Assembly (NCBI RefSeq): GCF_003351225.1
Contig: NZ_QQSY01000002.1
Coordinates: 499,937-563,936, forward strand
From: Dyella solisilvae
Lineage (GTDB): Bacteria; Pseudomonadota; Gammaproteobacteria; Xanthomonadales; Rhodanobacteraceae
Direction: 5' to 3'
Length of the DNA stretch: 64,000 bases
Positions 9,516 to 18,011 of the stretch are shown one piece after another (within the stretch, counting starts at the first letter, position 1; every line of letters begins with the position of its first letter). The position numbers and the translations under genes are program-made. The notes under the pieces are model-generated. The model worked only from the letters and a program-made list of their open reading frames with translations. It had not been told where the DNA came from and searched no databases.

Positions 9516-10268
9516 ATGAGCGACTTCGCCTCCTATCCCAGCCTGGTCGATCGCCACGTATTCATCACCGGCGGCGCCACCGGCATCGGCGCTTCGCTGG
9601 TGGAACATTTCGCCCATCAGGGCAGCCGGGTCAGCTTTGTCGACATCGATGACGCCAGCGGCAATGCACTCAGCGCAGCGCTCGCAGGCGCGCGCCACCG
9701 CCCGCAATTCCTGCCGTGCGACGTCACCGACCTCGATGCGCTGCGCGCCGCGATCGCCACCTGCGGCCCCATCGGGGTGCTGGTCAACAATGCCGCGAAC
9801 GATGTGCGCCACCGCTTTTCGACCACCTCCGCCGAGGAGTTCGACCGCAACATCGCGGTCAACCTGCGGCACCAGTACTTCGCCACCCAAGCCGTACGCG
9901 AGGGCATGCGCGCCTGCGGCGGCGGCTCGGTGATCTGTCTCGGCTCCACCGGCTGGATGAAGAAGAACGCCGGCTATCCCATCTACGCCACCGCCAAGGC
10001 CGCCGTGCTCGGCCTGGTCAACGGGCTTGCGCGCGAACTGGGCAAGGAGCGCATCCGCATCAACGCGCTGGTGCCCGGCTGGGTGATCACCCCCAAGCAA
10101 CGCGAGCTCTGGCTGGATGCGGAGGGCGAGGCGGAGATCGCCAGCAAGCAGTGCCTCCCCGGCCACCTGATGGCCGAGGACATCGCACGCGCCGCGCTGT
10201 TCCTCGCCGCCGACGACAGTCGGATGTGCACCGGCCAGCAGTTCATCGTGGATGGCGGCTGGGTATGA
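9516..10268 (+). CDS. Short-chain dehydrogenase, probable D-galactose 1-dehydrogenase
   Basis: A 250-residue classical SDR. The nucleotide-binding motif TGGATGIG (18-25), the NNAA motif (91-94) and the catalytic S144-Y157-K161 set (YATAK) are intact. The Asp in VDIDD after strand two suggests NAD preference. In an operon that already has lactonase, dehydratase, kinase and aldolase, the missing first step is oxidation of galactose to galactonolactone, so this is the best candidate; L-fucose or L-arabinose dehydrogenase activity is possible for this SDR group. ATG at 9516 behind GGCGGAG is preferred over GTG at 9507. Confidence 0.85.
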   Translation: MSDFASYPSLVDRHVFITGGATGIGASLVEHFAHQGSRVSFVDIDDASGNALSAALAGARHRPQFLPCDVTDLDALRAAIATCGPIGVLVNNAANDVRHRFSTTSAEEFDRNIAVNLRHQYFATQAVREGMRACGGGSVICLGSTGWMKKNAGYPIYATAKAAVLGLVNGLARELGKERIRINALVPGWVITPKQRELWLDAEGEAEIASKQCLPGHLMAEDIARAALFLAADDSRMCTGQQFIVDGGWV

Positions 10269-11188
10269 CACACGCCGCCGAGGTCGCCGTGCTCCTCAAC
10301 AACGAGCTGGGCGAAGGCGTCCTCTGGTGCGACCGCGAGCAGGCGCTGTACTGGACCGACATCTGCGCATCGACGCTGTGGCGGTATCGGGTGGAACACG
10401 GCGCGCTCGACCATTGGCGACTGCCTGAGCGACTGGCCAGCTTCGCGCTGTGCGAAGCCGATGGCTGGCTGCTGCTGGGACTAGCGTCGCACCTCGCCTT
10501 CTTCCAGCCCGCCAGCCAGACCCTGGTGACCATCACCGAGGTGGAGGCCGGCCTGCCGACGCGCGTCAACGATGGCGCCTGCGACCGTGACGGACGTTTC
10601 GTGTTCGGCACCCTCCACGAGCCGACCGATGACGCGCCTCGGGAGCCGATTGGCGGCTACTACCGCCTGAACCGCGACCTTTCGCTCGAGCGCCTGCCCC
10701 TGCCGGACGTAGCCATAAGCAACAGCATCGCCTTCAGTCCCGACGGCGAACGCATGTACTTCTGCGACTCCGTCTCGCCGGTGATCCAGTGCTGCGACTA
10801 CGGCGAGCGCTGCGGGGCGCCGACCGTATTCGCCACGATCGATCTCTCCGGAGGAGAACCGGACGGCTCAGTGGTCGACCGCGACGGTGGTTTGTGGAAC
10901 GCCCAGTGGGGACTGGGTCGCGTGGTCCGCTACCACCCTGATGGCCGGCTCGATCGCGTCATCGATGTACCGGCCTCGCAGCCTACGCGCGCGGTTTTTG
11001 GCGGGGCGCAGCTCGACACGCTTTACATTACGAGTGCGCGCCTCGGGCTGAGCGCCAATGCAATCACGGCCCAGCCGTTCGCGGGCGCGTTGTTCGCCGT
11101 GCGCGTCGACGTTTGCGGTCTGCCCGAACCACGTTTTGCCGGGCCGCCGGCCCATGTCATTGCTGCCGGATCGTCACACCAACACTGA
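10265..11188 (+). CDS. SMP-30/gluconolactonase-family lactonase, probable galactonolactonase
   Basis: A 307-residue six-bladed propeller of the SMP-30/LRE family. The metal ligands expected for the family are visible: Glu in LGEGVLW near the N-terminus, Asn in ISNSIAFSPDG, and Asp in PDGSVVD. The family hydrolyses sugar-acid lactones; here D-galactono-lactone to D-galactonate is inferred from the operon. The start overlaps the dehydrogenase stop by four bases (ATGA). No signal peptide is present, so it acts in the cytosol. Confidence 0.88.
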   Translation: MTHAAEVAVLLNNELGEGVLWCDREQALYWTDICASTLWRYRVEHGALDHWRLPERLASFALCEADGWLLLGLASHLAFFQPASQTLVTITEVEAGLPTRVNDGACDRDGRFVFGTLHEPTDDAPREPIGGYYRLNRDLSLERLPLPDVAISNSIAFSPDGERMYFCDSVSPVIQCCDYGERCGAPTVFATIDLSGGEPDGSVVDRDGGLWNAQWGLGRVVRYHPDGRLDRVIDVPASQPTRAVFGGAQLDTLYITSARLGLSANAITAQPFAGALFAVRVDVCGLPEPRFAGPPAHVIAAGSSHQH

Positions 11189-11242
11189 ATTCGCGACCGC
11201 CCGCCAGGGCCATCTTCAATGCAAATGGGGGGAGACCATTTC

Positions 11243-12634
11243 GTGAACGCCGAAGTCATCGAGTCATCTACGTTCCAAGCCAGGGCCACCGTCGTCTTTA
11301 CCTGCCTGCTGGCCGCGCTGGCCGGCCTGATGTTCGGGCTGGATATCGGCGTGATATCGGGCGCCACCCAATTCATCCAGGCCGAGTTTCGCGTCGACGA
11401 CCGCACCATCGAATGGATCGTCAGCGCCATGATGCTTGGCGCCGCGGCTGGCGCGCTCGGCGCTGGCTGGTTGTCGGCCACGCTCGGACGCAAGCGCTCG
11501 CTCATTCTGGGCGGCGTGCTGTTCGTGCTGGGCTCGGTGCTGTCCGGCTACGCGTGGTCGCCGGAGACGCTGATCGCGGCGCGTGTCGTGCTCGGCCTGG
11601 CCATCGGCGTGGCGACATTCGCCGCCCCGTTGTACCTGGCGGAAGTCGCGCCCGAACGCATTCGCGGCGCGATGATCTCCACCTACCAGCTGATGATCAC
11701 CGTCGGCATCCTGGTGGCCTTCCTGTCGGACACGATGCTCAGCTACTCCGGCGCCTGGCGCTGGATGCTCGGCATCATCGCCATCCCGGGCACGCTGTTC
11801 CTGCTTGGCGTGCTGCTGTTGCCTGATAGCCCCCGCTGGCTGTTCATGCGCGGCCGTCGCGAGGAAGCCATGCGCATCCTCCATCGTCTGCGCGGCGACG
11901 TTAATGTTGCCGAACGTGAGGCGGCGGAGATCGAGGAGCAGCTCAAGACCCCTCAGCGCGGCTGGCATCTGTTCCTGGAAAACCGCAACTTCCGCCGCTC
12001 GGTGGGCCTGGGCGTGCTGCTACAGCTCATGCAGCAGTTCACCGGCATGAACGTGGTGATGTACTACGCCCCGCGCATCTTCCAGGAGATGGGCTACGAC
12101 ACCCACGGACAGATGTGGTTCACCGCGCTGGTCGGCCTGACCAACGTGCTGGCCACCTTCATCGCCATTGCACTGATCGACAAGTGGGGCCGCAAGCCGA
12201 TCCTCTATACCGGCTTCGCCGTGATGGCGACGGGCCTTGGCGTGGTGGGAACCATGATGCACGGCAACCTGGCTGGCCATGGCGAACAGATCTTCACCGT
12301 GGTCATGTTGCTGGTCTTCATTGTGGGCTTCGCCATGTCCGCCGGCCCGCTGGTGTGGACGCTGTGCTCGGAGATCCAGCCGCTCAAGGGACGCGACTTC
12401 GGCATCGGCTGCTCCACCTTCACCAACTGGGTCGCCAACATGATCGTGGGCGCGACCTTCCTCAGCCTGCTCAATGGCATCGGCAACTCGGCCACGTTCT
12501 GGCTCTACGCCAGCCTCAATCTCATTTTCATCGCGCTGACTTTCTGGCTCGTGCCGGAAACCAAGGGCGTGAGCCTCGAGCACATCGAGCGCAACCTCAT
12601 GCACGGCAAGCGCCTGCGCGATATCGGTGAGTGA
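11243..12634 (+). CDS. galP: GalP-like sugar:proton symporter (MFS)
   Basis: A 463-residue, 12-helix major facilitator protein of the sugar porter family. It shows GRK between helices 2 and 3, PESPRW-like PDSPRW before the central loop, QQFTGMNVVMYYAP in helix 7, the DKWGRKP motif and PETKGVSLEHIERN at the end. It resembles E. coli GalP as I know it along nearly its full length, so galactose is the likely substrate. GTG at 11243, eight bases after GGGGGAG, is preferred; in-frame ATG codons at 11219 and 11225 overlap that ribosome site. It ends the operon 54 bases after the lactonase. Confidence 0.92.
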   Translation: MNAEVIESSTFQARATVVFTCLLAALAGLMFGLDIGVISGATQFIQAEFRVDDRTIEWIVSAMMLGAAAGALGAGWLSATLGRKRSLILGGVLFVLGSVLSGYAWSPETLIAARVVLGLAIGVATFAAPLYLAEVAPERIRGAMISTYQLMITVGILVAFLSDTMLSYSGAWRWMLGIIAIPGTLFLLGVLLLPDSPRWLFMRGRREEAMRILHRLRGDVNVAEREAAEIEEQLKTPQRGWHLFLENRNFRRSVGLGVLLQLMQQFTGMNVVMYYAPRIFQEMGYDTHGQMWFTALVGLTNVLATFIAIALIDKWGRKPILYTGFAVMATGLGVVGTMMHGNLAGHGEQIFTVVMLLVFIVGFAMSAGPLVWTLCSEIQPLKGRDFGIGCSTFTNWVANMIVGATFLSLLNGIGNSATFWLYASLNLIFIALTFWLVPETKGVSLEHIERNLMHGKRLRDIGE

Positions 12635-12641
12635 GCCACCG

Positions 12642-12668
12642 CCGCTCCCCGCGCAACGCGGGGAGCGG
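12642..12668 (+). terminator. Strong GC hairpin closing the galactonate operon
   Basis: A perfect 12-base-pair stem (arm CCGCTCCCCGCG) with a CAA loop lies eight bases after the galP stop. There is no T-run, so it may stabilise the mRNA or act together with Rho rather than being a simple intrinsic terminator. Confidence 0.55.
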
Positions 12669-12897
12669 GGCGCCCAACGGACGCCTGGCGTCGCCTGGCG
12701 CGCGTGACTGCCGTCGGGCGACGAGTCCGCCACGGCAAACGAGTCCCGAAAGCCATGCACGCCGGGCGTTCAGCCCTTGGCGATCTCTTCACCGTGCGAT
12801 GACCGACGATGCGTAGCATCCGCCCGAGCTGTCAGGGGCAGGTGGCTACCCAACGATTCACGGACGCGGAAGCGCAGGCGCTTCCAGGGAGTTCGTC

Positions 12898-15060
12898 GTG
12901 GACGCTCGTCTTGCAGGCATCGGCATGCTGTTGTCGCTCGCCGCTTCCACCATGGCCGTATCGGCCGAGGCGCCGCCCGTCGCGCGCACCGTGGACGTGG
13001 TCGATCATCCGTTCGGCATGAACCTGCCCGATCCCTACCGCTGGATGGAGGGCAAGGACAACGCCGAATTCCAGGCCTGGCTGAAGGCGCAAGGCGAGTA
13101 CACGCGCCGCCAGCTCGACGGACTCCCCGGGAGCGCATCATGGCGGGACCGCCTGCAGGTGATCAGCCAGAAGCTTGCGCTGCAGGTCAGTCCAGCCACC
13201 GCCGCAGGCCGACTGTTCTACCTGCAGATCGAGGGCGCCACCAGCGGCAAGCTGATGCTGCGCGAACCCGATGGAACGCAGCGGTTGCTGCTGGATCCAG
13301 CAACCACGCAAGGCGGCAAGGGCCCATCGGGCATCGCCAGCTACGCGCCCTCGCCGGATGGAAAGCGCGTCGCGGTCAACCTGGACCAGGGTGGCAGCGA
13401 GATCACGCGCATCCGCGTGCTGGATGTCGAACACGGTGGGTGGCTGCCGGACGAGGTGGGGCCCGTCTGGAGCGAGATGCGCGCCAGCTGGCTGCCTGAC
13501 AGCAGTGGTTTCACCTATACACAGATGGCCCAGCCCTCGGACCAGGCGCAGGATGATCCGATGCAGGACATGCGCGTGCGACTGCACCGGCTGGGCGACA
13601 AACAGGATGTCGACGTCGTGCTGGTCTCCCGCGCGACGGGCGGCATTCCGCTGGATGCCCGCGAAATGCCGTTGGCCGATGTGCAGCAGGACGGACCATG
13701 GGCCTTGATGGAAATCGGTGGCGCCCGGGCCGAGTCACGCTGGTGCTACGCGCGTCGGGATGACTTGCTGCGCGGCAGCGCGGCGTGGCGGTGCCCAGTC
13801 GACTACGCGGACAACGTGCATGAGGTGGCCCTCCACGGCGACACGCTGTACCTCATGTCGATGAAGGACCACCCGAACGGGCGGATGCTGGCGCTCGATC
13901 TGAGGTCGGGTCCGTCCAAGCTAGCGCAGGCTCGCGAAGTGCTGGCCGAGTCAGGCGACGCGGTGCTGAGCCATATGCGCGCGTCGCGTGACGCCTTGTA
14001 CGCCAAGCGCATGACGGGAGGCATCGATGGCTTCCAACGCATCGATTACACAACCGGGCACGCGACGCCCATCGCACTGCCCTTCGCTGGCAGTGCCGAC
14101 AGCTTCGCCACGGATGCGCGCGACGACGGATTCGTCACGACCCTGGACGGGTGGATCAAGCCATGGACCCTGCTGCGCTACCGACCAAACGCCTCCAGCA
14201 TGCAGGATGTAACGCCGCATGCCAGCGGCGCGATCGACTTCAGCGATCTGACTGTCACAGAAGTCGAGGCGACAAGCCGGGACGGCGCCCGCGTGCCGCT
14301 GACCATCATTCATCGCAAGGACGCCGTGCCCGACCACCAGAACCGCAGCATCGTCGAGGCCTATGGCGGTTACGGCATCAGCATGCAACCGTTCTACAGC
14401 CCGCGCCGACTGCAGTGGGTGAAAGGTGGCGGCGTCTATGCCATCGCCCATGTACGCGGCGGTGGCGACAAGGGTGACGCGTGGCATCGCGCCGGCCAGG
14501 GCGCCAACAAGGGGAACAGCGTCAACGACCTCATTGCCAGCGCCGAGGCGCTGAACCAGTTGGGCTACAGCTCGCCCGAGCGCACGGCCATTTTCGGGCA
14601 GAGCTTTGGCGGCCTGCTGATGGGCAATGCCATTGCGCAATCACCGCAATCGTTCGGCGCAGCCGTCATCGGCGTGGGCATGCTCAACCCGGTCCGCCTG
14701 CTGGAACAACGCAACGGCGCCAATCAGATCGCCGAGACCGGCGATCCGCGCACCGCCGACGGCCTGCGCACCTTGCTGGCCATGGATGCCTACCAGCGCA
14801 TTCGCCCTGGCGTGGCGTATCCCGCGGTGTTGCTCATGGTTGGCCTCAACGATAGCCGCGTGGAACCCTGGGAGACCGGCAAGTTCGCCGCCCGTCTGCG
14901 CGCCGCGTCGAGCGAGACCCGACCGGTATGGATCCGCACCGACGCCAACGCGGGCCACATGACCAGCACCGTCGCTTCCAGCGTGGCGGAAAGCGTCGAC
15001 ATGTATGCGTTCCTCGATGCGCAATTGCCTGGGCGAGCGGAGGTGGCCTCGGAGCCTTGA
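12898..15060 (+). CDS. Exported S9A prolyl oligopeptidase
   Basis: A 720-residue serine peptidase with a signal peptide (about 1-24), an N-terminal seven-bladed propeller and a C-terminal alpha/beta hydrolase domain. The nucleophile is S569 in GQSFGG, the Asp lies in LNDSRV and the His in NAGHMTS. The start of the mature protein (HPFGMNLPDPYRWME) is typical of the family. It cleaves short peptides after proline; the signal peptide places it in the periplasm. GTG at 12898 with an AGGGAG ribosome site is the start. It stands alone, convergent with the next gene. Confidence 0.92.
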   Translation: MDARLAGIGMLLSLAASTMAVSAEAPPVARTVDVVDHPFGMNLPDPYRWMEGKDNAEFQAWLKAQGEYTRRQLDGLPGSASWRDRLQVISQKLALQVSPATAAGRLFYLQIEGATSGKLMLREPDGTQRLLLDPATTQGGKGPSGIASYAPSPDGKRVAVNLDQGGSEITRIRVLDVEHGGWLPDEVGPVWSEMRASWLPDSSGFTYTQMAQPSDQAQDDPMQDMRVRLHRLGDKQDVDVVLVSRATGGIPLDAREMPLADVQQDGPWALMEIGGARAESRWCYARRDDLLRGSAAWRCPVDYADNVHEVALHGDTLYLMSMKDHPNGRMLALDLRSGPSKLAQAREVLAESGDAVLSHMRASRDALYAKRMTGGIDGFQRIDYTTGHATPIALPFAGSADSFATDARDDGFVTTLDGWIKPWTLLRYRPNASSMQDVTPHASGAIDFSDLTVTEVEATSRDGARVPLTIIHRKDAVPDHQNRSIVEAYGGYGISMQPFYSPRRLQWVKGGGVYAIAHVRGGGDKGDAWHRAGQGANKGNSVNDLIASAEALNQLGYSSPERTAIFGQSFGGLLMGNAIAQSPQSFGAAVIGVGMLNPVRLLEQRNGANQIAETGDPRTADGLRTLLAMDAYQRIRPGVAYPAVLLMVGLNDSRVEPWETGKFAARLRAASSETRPVWIRTDANAGHMTSTVASSVAESVDMYAFLDAQLPGRAEVASEP

Positions 15061-15102
15061 CGGCGTTGTCCGCTCCGGCGGCTCGGAGAGCCGGCATCGC
15101 CA

Positions 15103-16146
15103 TCAGTCGCCTCGCGTGCCGGCCGCAGCGGATCGGTAGCGCAACAGATGGTCGGTGCCCGACGCGGCCATCCACACCTCGCCCCGGCGACCCATCATCT
15201 GGCGCACGTTGGCTTGCTGTTGCGGCAGCGTCACCACGTCGAAGCGCTCGGTGCGTGGATCGAACCGCACCAGCGCGTTCGCGCCCCAATCACTGAGCCA
15301 GACGATGTCCTTGTCGTCCACGAAGATCGCATAGGCATGTGGATCCTTGCCGGGCAGCCGCCATTCTTTCCATTGACGCGTCGCCGGGTCATACCTGCCC
15401 ACCTTGCCAGCGGTCCACTCGCTGACCCAGACGTGCCCTTTGGAGTCAGCCCACACGCGACGGGCGCCCTGGTTGGGAGTCGGCGGTTCGATGACCTGCG
15501 CCGCGCCACTGGCCTGATCGATATGACCCAGATAGCTACCGGCCAACGATGCGAAGTACAGGTTGCCATCCGGCGTGACACAGATGCCGTAAGGTCCGCG
15601 ACCGCGTGGCGCATCGAACACGCGCATGCGGCCACTGGCCGGTTCGAGCTCACCGTAAATGCCGTTCTGCCCCGTAAACCACAGGTGTCCCCGCTTGTCG
15701 AACACCGCCGTGTTGAGATTCGCGTCCTTGCGGTCGCTCGGCAGCGGGAATCGCTTTACCGCGAGCGTCTTGGGATCGACGCGAACAATCGCGTTGTTGC
15801 CACCTTCCGTGATCCATGCTGCGCGATCGGGGCCAATGATCACGCCATGCGGCGCGGCGCCATCGCCGAGCGGAACCCAATCCATCTTGCCGGTGCCCGG
15901 ATCCAGCCGTCCGATCGCGCCCTTCCTTTGCGCGGTGTACCACACGGTGCCGTCGGGTGATGTCGCAACGTCGTGCGGCCCACTGCCAGCGGGAACGGCA
16001 AACGTTTCGAAGGGTGGCGTTTGCGCCTGCACCGCACTGATGCCCAGCACGGCGCTCAGCAAGGCCATCGCCATCCATCGTGCAGGCCCGGATTCGAGAA
16101 TCCTGGTCGCTATCGCAACAACCTGTTCTCTCGTCATCTTCAGCAT
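15103..16146 (-). CDS. Vgb-like beta-propeller protein (virginiamycin B lyase family)
   Basis: A 347-residue protein with a hydrophobic export segment at about 26-42 and then repeated blades of the type PDGTVWYTAQ, KGHVWVSEWTAGKVGRYDP and DIVWLSDWGANALVRFDP, giving a six- or seven-bladed propeller of the streptogramin-lyase/NHL type. True Vgb enzymes open streptogramin B rings; most chromosomal relatives have unknown, probably carbohydrate- or lactone-related roles, so antibiotic resistance should not be assumed. ATG at 16146 follows GAGGAGG; a shorter start at codon 26 would give a more typical signal peptide. Confidence 0.8.
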   Translation of the reverse strand: MLKMTREQVVAIATRILESGPARWMAMALLSAVLGISAVQAQTPPFETFAVPAGSGPHDVATSPDGTVWYTAQRKGAIGRLDPGTGKMDWVPLGDGAAPHGVIIGPDRAAWITEGGNNAIVRVDPKTLAVKRFPLPSDRKDANLNTAVFDKRGHLWFTGQNGIYGELEPASGRMRVFDAPRGRGPYGICVTPDGNLYFASLAGSYLGHIDQASGAAQVIEPPTPNQGARRVWADSKGHVWVSEWTAGKVGRYDPATRQWKEWRLPGKDPHAYAIFVDDKDIVWLSDWGANALVRFDPRTERFDVVTLPQQQANVRQMMGRRGEVWMAASGTDHLLRYRSAAAGTRGD

Positions 16147-16329
16147 GGCCGCCTCCTCGTCACAGGATGAGCCGCAAAGTGCGCAAGGACTTCATTTTGG
16201 CACTTATCCCGAGCGATGGACGGCGCCCAACCCACGGCGAATCAGGTTGCCATCCACCTACGTTCAGCCACAACGCGTTTCGCCGCAGCGAACGAGTGAA
16301 GTGATCGCGACGGCCGTGGTGGCCGGCAC

Positions 16330-16381
16330 TTGACATGCAAGCTTGTTATTGCATATAAAATAGGCAACTTATCACTTGCCT
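16330..16381 (+). promoter_or_regulatory. Promoter with two tandem operator-like dyads before the ArsR gene
   Basis: A -35 box TTGACA (16330-16335) and a -10 box TATAAA (16354-16359) are 18 bases apart. Two inverted repeats of one design occupy it: ATGCAA-N8-TTGCAT (16335-16354), filling the promoter spacer, and AGGCAA-N8-TTGCCT (16362-16381), just after the -10 box. Their centres are 27 bases apart. The placement suggests repression by the ArsR-type protein encoded nine bases downstream. Confidence 0.65.
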
Positions 16382-16390
16382 TTGCGATAC

Positions 16391-16726
16391 ATGCCAGAGC
16401 GCCTCGACGACACCGACCTGCTCTTCAAGGCGCTCGCCGACCCCAGCCGGCGCAAGCTGCTCGACTTGCTGCACGCCCATGACGGGCAAACGCTCAATGA
16501 CCTGTGCGAGCACCTCGACATGACCCGGCAGGGCGTGACGCAACACCTTGGCGTGCTGGAGGCGGCAGGCCTGGTGACCGTTGTATGGCGCGGCCGCGAA
16601 AAGTTGCACTTTCTCAATCCGGTCCCGCTGCAGGAGATCTACGAACGCTGGATCGCCAAGTTCGAAAAGCGTCGTCTCAAGGCGCTTTCCGATCTGAAGA
16701 AACGACTGGAGAAATCCAATGACTAG
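16391..16726 (+). CDS. ArsR-family transcriptional regulator
   Basis: A 111-residue winged-helix protein. The helix-turn-helix covers about residues 30-60 (LNDLCEHLDMTRQGVTQHLGVLEAAGLV) and the wing follows (TVVWRGREKLHFLNP). No cysteine pair of a metal site is visible (there is one Cys), so it is not an arsenic or heavy-metal sensor but of the type paired with AHSA1/SRPBCC proteins. Start ATG at 16391. Its last eight bases overlap the next gene, so the two are translationally coupled. It probably represses its own promoter through the dyads upstream. Confidence 0.88.
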   Translation: MPERLDDTDLLFKALADPSRRKLLDLLHAHDGQTLNDLCEHLDMTRQGVTQHLGVLEAAGLVTVVWRGREKLHFLNPVPLQEIYERWIAKFEKRRLKALSDLKKRLEKSND

Positions 16727-17195
16727 ATCAACCTTTGTCTACGTCACCTACATCCGCACCACACCGGAGAAACTGTGGTCGGCGCTGACCGACCCGGAGT
16801 TCATGAAGCAGTACTGGTTCGGCATGCACTGCGAAAGCCAATGGACACCGGGATCCCCGTGGACGCTGGTGTCCGGAGACGGCGAGGTGTTCGACGCCGG
16901 CGAGATCGTCGAGGCCGATCCGCCGAGGCGCCTGGTGATTCGCTGGCAGCACCAGAACCGACCCGAGCTCAAGGCCGAAGGCCCCTCGCTATGCACCATG
17001 GAACTGGAGCCCAGCAACACAGCAGTGAAGCTCTCCATCACCCACACCATCGAACGCGAACCCTCGAAGCTGATCGAAGCCGTGTCCGGTGGCTGGCCCA
17101 AGGTCATCTCCAACCTCAAGTCGTTGCTTGAGACGGGCTCGCCCGCGTTGCAGGAGCCCTACCCCGCCGAGGGCGCCAAGGCTGGCGCGCGGTAA
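16719..17195 (+). CDS. SRPBCC/AHSA1-family protein paired with ArsR regulator
   Basis: A 158-residue START-fold protein with the family opening VTYIRTTPEKLWSALTDPEFMKQYWFG and the closing GGWPKVISNLKSLLETG. The fold forms a deep hydrophobic pocket; members related to the Hsp90 activator AHSA1 bind small hydrophobic ligands, and in bacteria they are very often encoded directly after an ArsR regulator as here. A ligand is not known and no enzyme activity can be read from the sequence. Confidence 0.88.
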   Translation: MTRSTFVYVTYIRTTPEKLWSALTDPEFMKQYWFGMHCESQWTPGSPWTLVSGDGEVFDAGEIVEADPPRRLVIRWQHQNRPELKAEGPSLCTMELEPSNTAVKLSITHTIEREPSKLIEAVSGGWPKVISNLKSLLETGSPALQEPYPAEGAKAGAR

Positions 17196-17382
17196 CGACG
17201 TATAAAAGGGCTCCCGAGGCAACCATCGCGCGGCAAGGCTCTTTCCACATTGGGCTGCGGGGACGTGCCCTGAGGCTCGATGCTTTCGCCCAGCGCCATG
17301 ACGGCCACCCGCCCGTTCATGGCGGTCGTGGGCCGTTGTCGGGGCCGTCCGTTCTCCTTGCAAACAACGCCCCAGCGTCCGG

Positions 17383-17422
17383 CTATATCACCGCTATACA
17401 AACGACTATATCAGCGCTATAG
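17383..17422 (+). promoter_or_regulatory. Two tandem TetR operator-like palindromes
   Basis: CTATATCACCGCTATAC (17383-17399) and CTATATCAGCGCTATAG (17406-17422) are near-identical direct copies, 23 bases centre to centre, and each is an inverted repeat of CTATA around a seven-base core; the second is perfect. They end eight bases before the TetR start codon, the usual place for an autoregulatory operator. Confidence 0.7.
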
Positions 17423-17429
17423 TCGAGGC

Positions 17430-18005
17430 ATGGATACACGGGCCACCCTGCTTGCTGCGGCGCTGAAGGTTCTCGAGGAAGAAGGCGAGGCGCAGTTTTC
17501 TACGCGCGCGGTCTGCTCCCTTGCCGGAGTCACCGCGCCGACGCTTTATCACCACTACGGCAGCGCCGACGGCCTGCTGAGCGCCGCGATGGCGGAGGCG
17601 TTCGCGCAGTTCCTTGAAAGCAAGAATGCAGCCGCGCACTCGCCTGATCCCATTTCCGTCCTGCGCGATGGCTGGGACGACTACGTGCGCTTCGCGGCGG
17701 CACGACCCAGGCTCTATGCAGCGATGTTGGGACGCGTTCTCCAGGGGGCAGAGATACCGGCTGCCCAGCAAGGATTCGCTTTGCTCATCGAGCGCATTTC
17801 CGCCATCGCCGCCGAGGGGCGGCTTGCGCTAGCGGTCGAAGTCGCGGCGGATGTGATGTGGGCGTCGGCCAACGCGGCATCTCTGCTCCATGTCACGGCG
17901 CAACTGCGCCACGCGGCGGCGCCCTCGCCCGCCGTTCTCGAGGACATCCGCGAGAACGCCATGCGCGCCATCCTGACAACCCACACAACGGATACGAACG
18001 GCTGA
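17430..18005 (+). CDS. TetR-family transcriptional regulator
   Basis: A 191-residue regulator. The N-terminal helix-turn-helix (about 8-50) contains FSTRAVCSLAGVTAPTLYHHYGSADGLL, the typical TetR recognition helix with the TLYHHY motif. The rest is an all-helical ligand domain. ATG at 17430 was chosen because upstream in-frame sequence contains the operator repeats. It is six bases ahead of the dehydrogenase gene and most likely represses both genes. Confidence 0.9.
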   Translation: MDTRATLLAAALKVLEEEGEAQFSTRAVCSLAGVTAPTLYHHYGSADGLLSAAMAEAFAQFLESKNAAAHSPDPISVLRDGWDDYVRFAAARPRLYAAMLGRVLQGAEIPAAQQGFALLIERISAIAAEGRLALAVEVAADVMWASANAASLLHVTAQLRHAAAPSPAVLEDIRENAMRAILTTHTTDTNG

Positions 18006-18011
18006 TCGGCC

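Noticed and set aside
15103..16146. Streptogramin B resistance gene
   Set aside because: The propeller resembles Vgb in repeat pattern only; I could not place the specific catalytic His and Glu, and chromosomal relatives have other roles.
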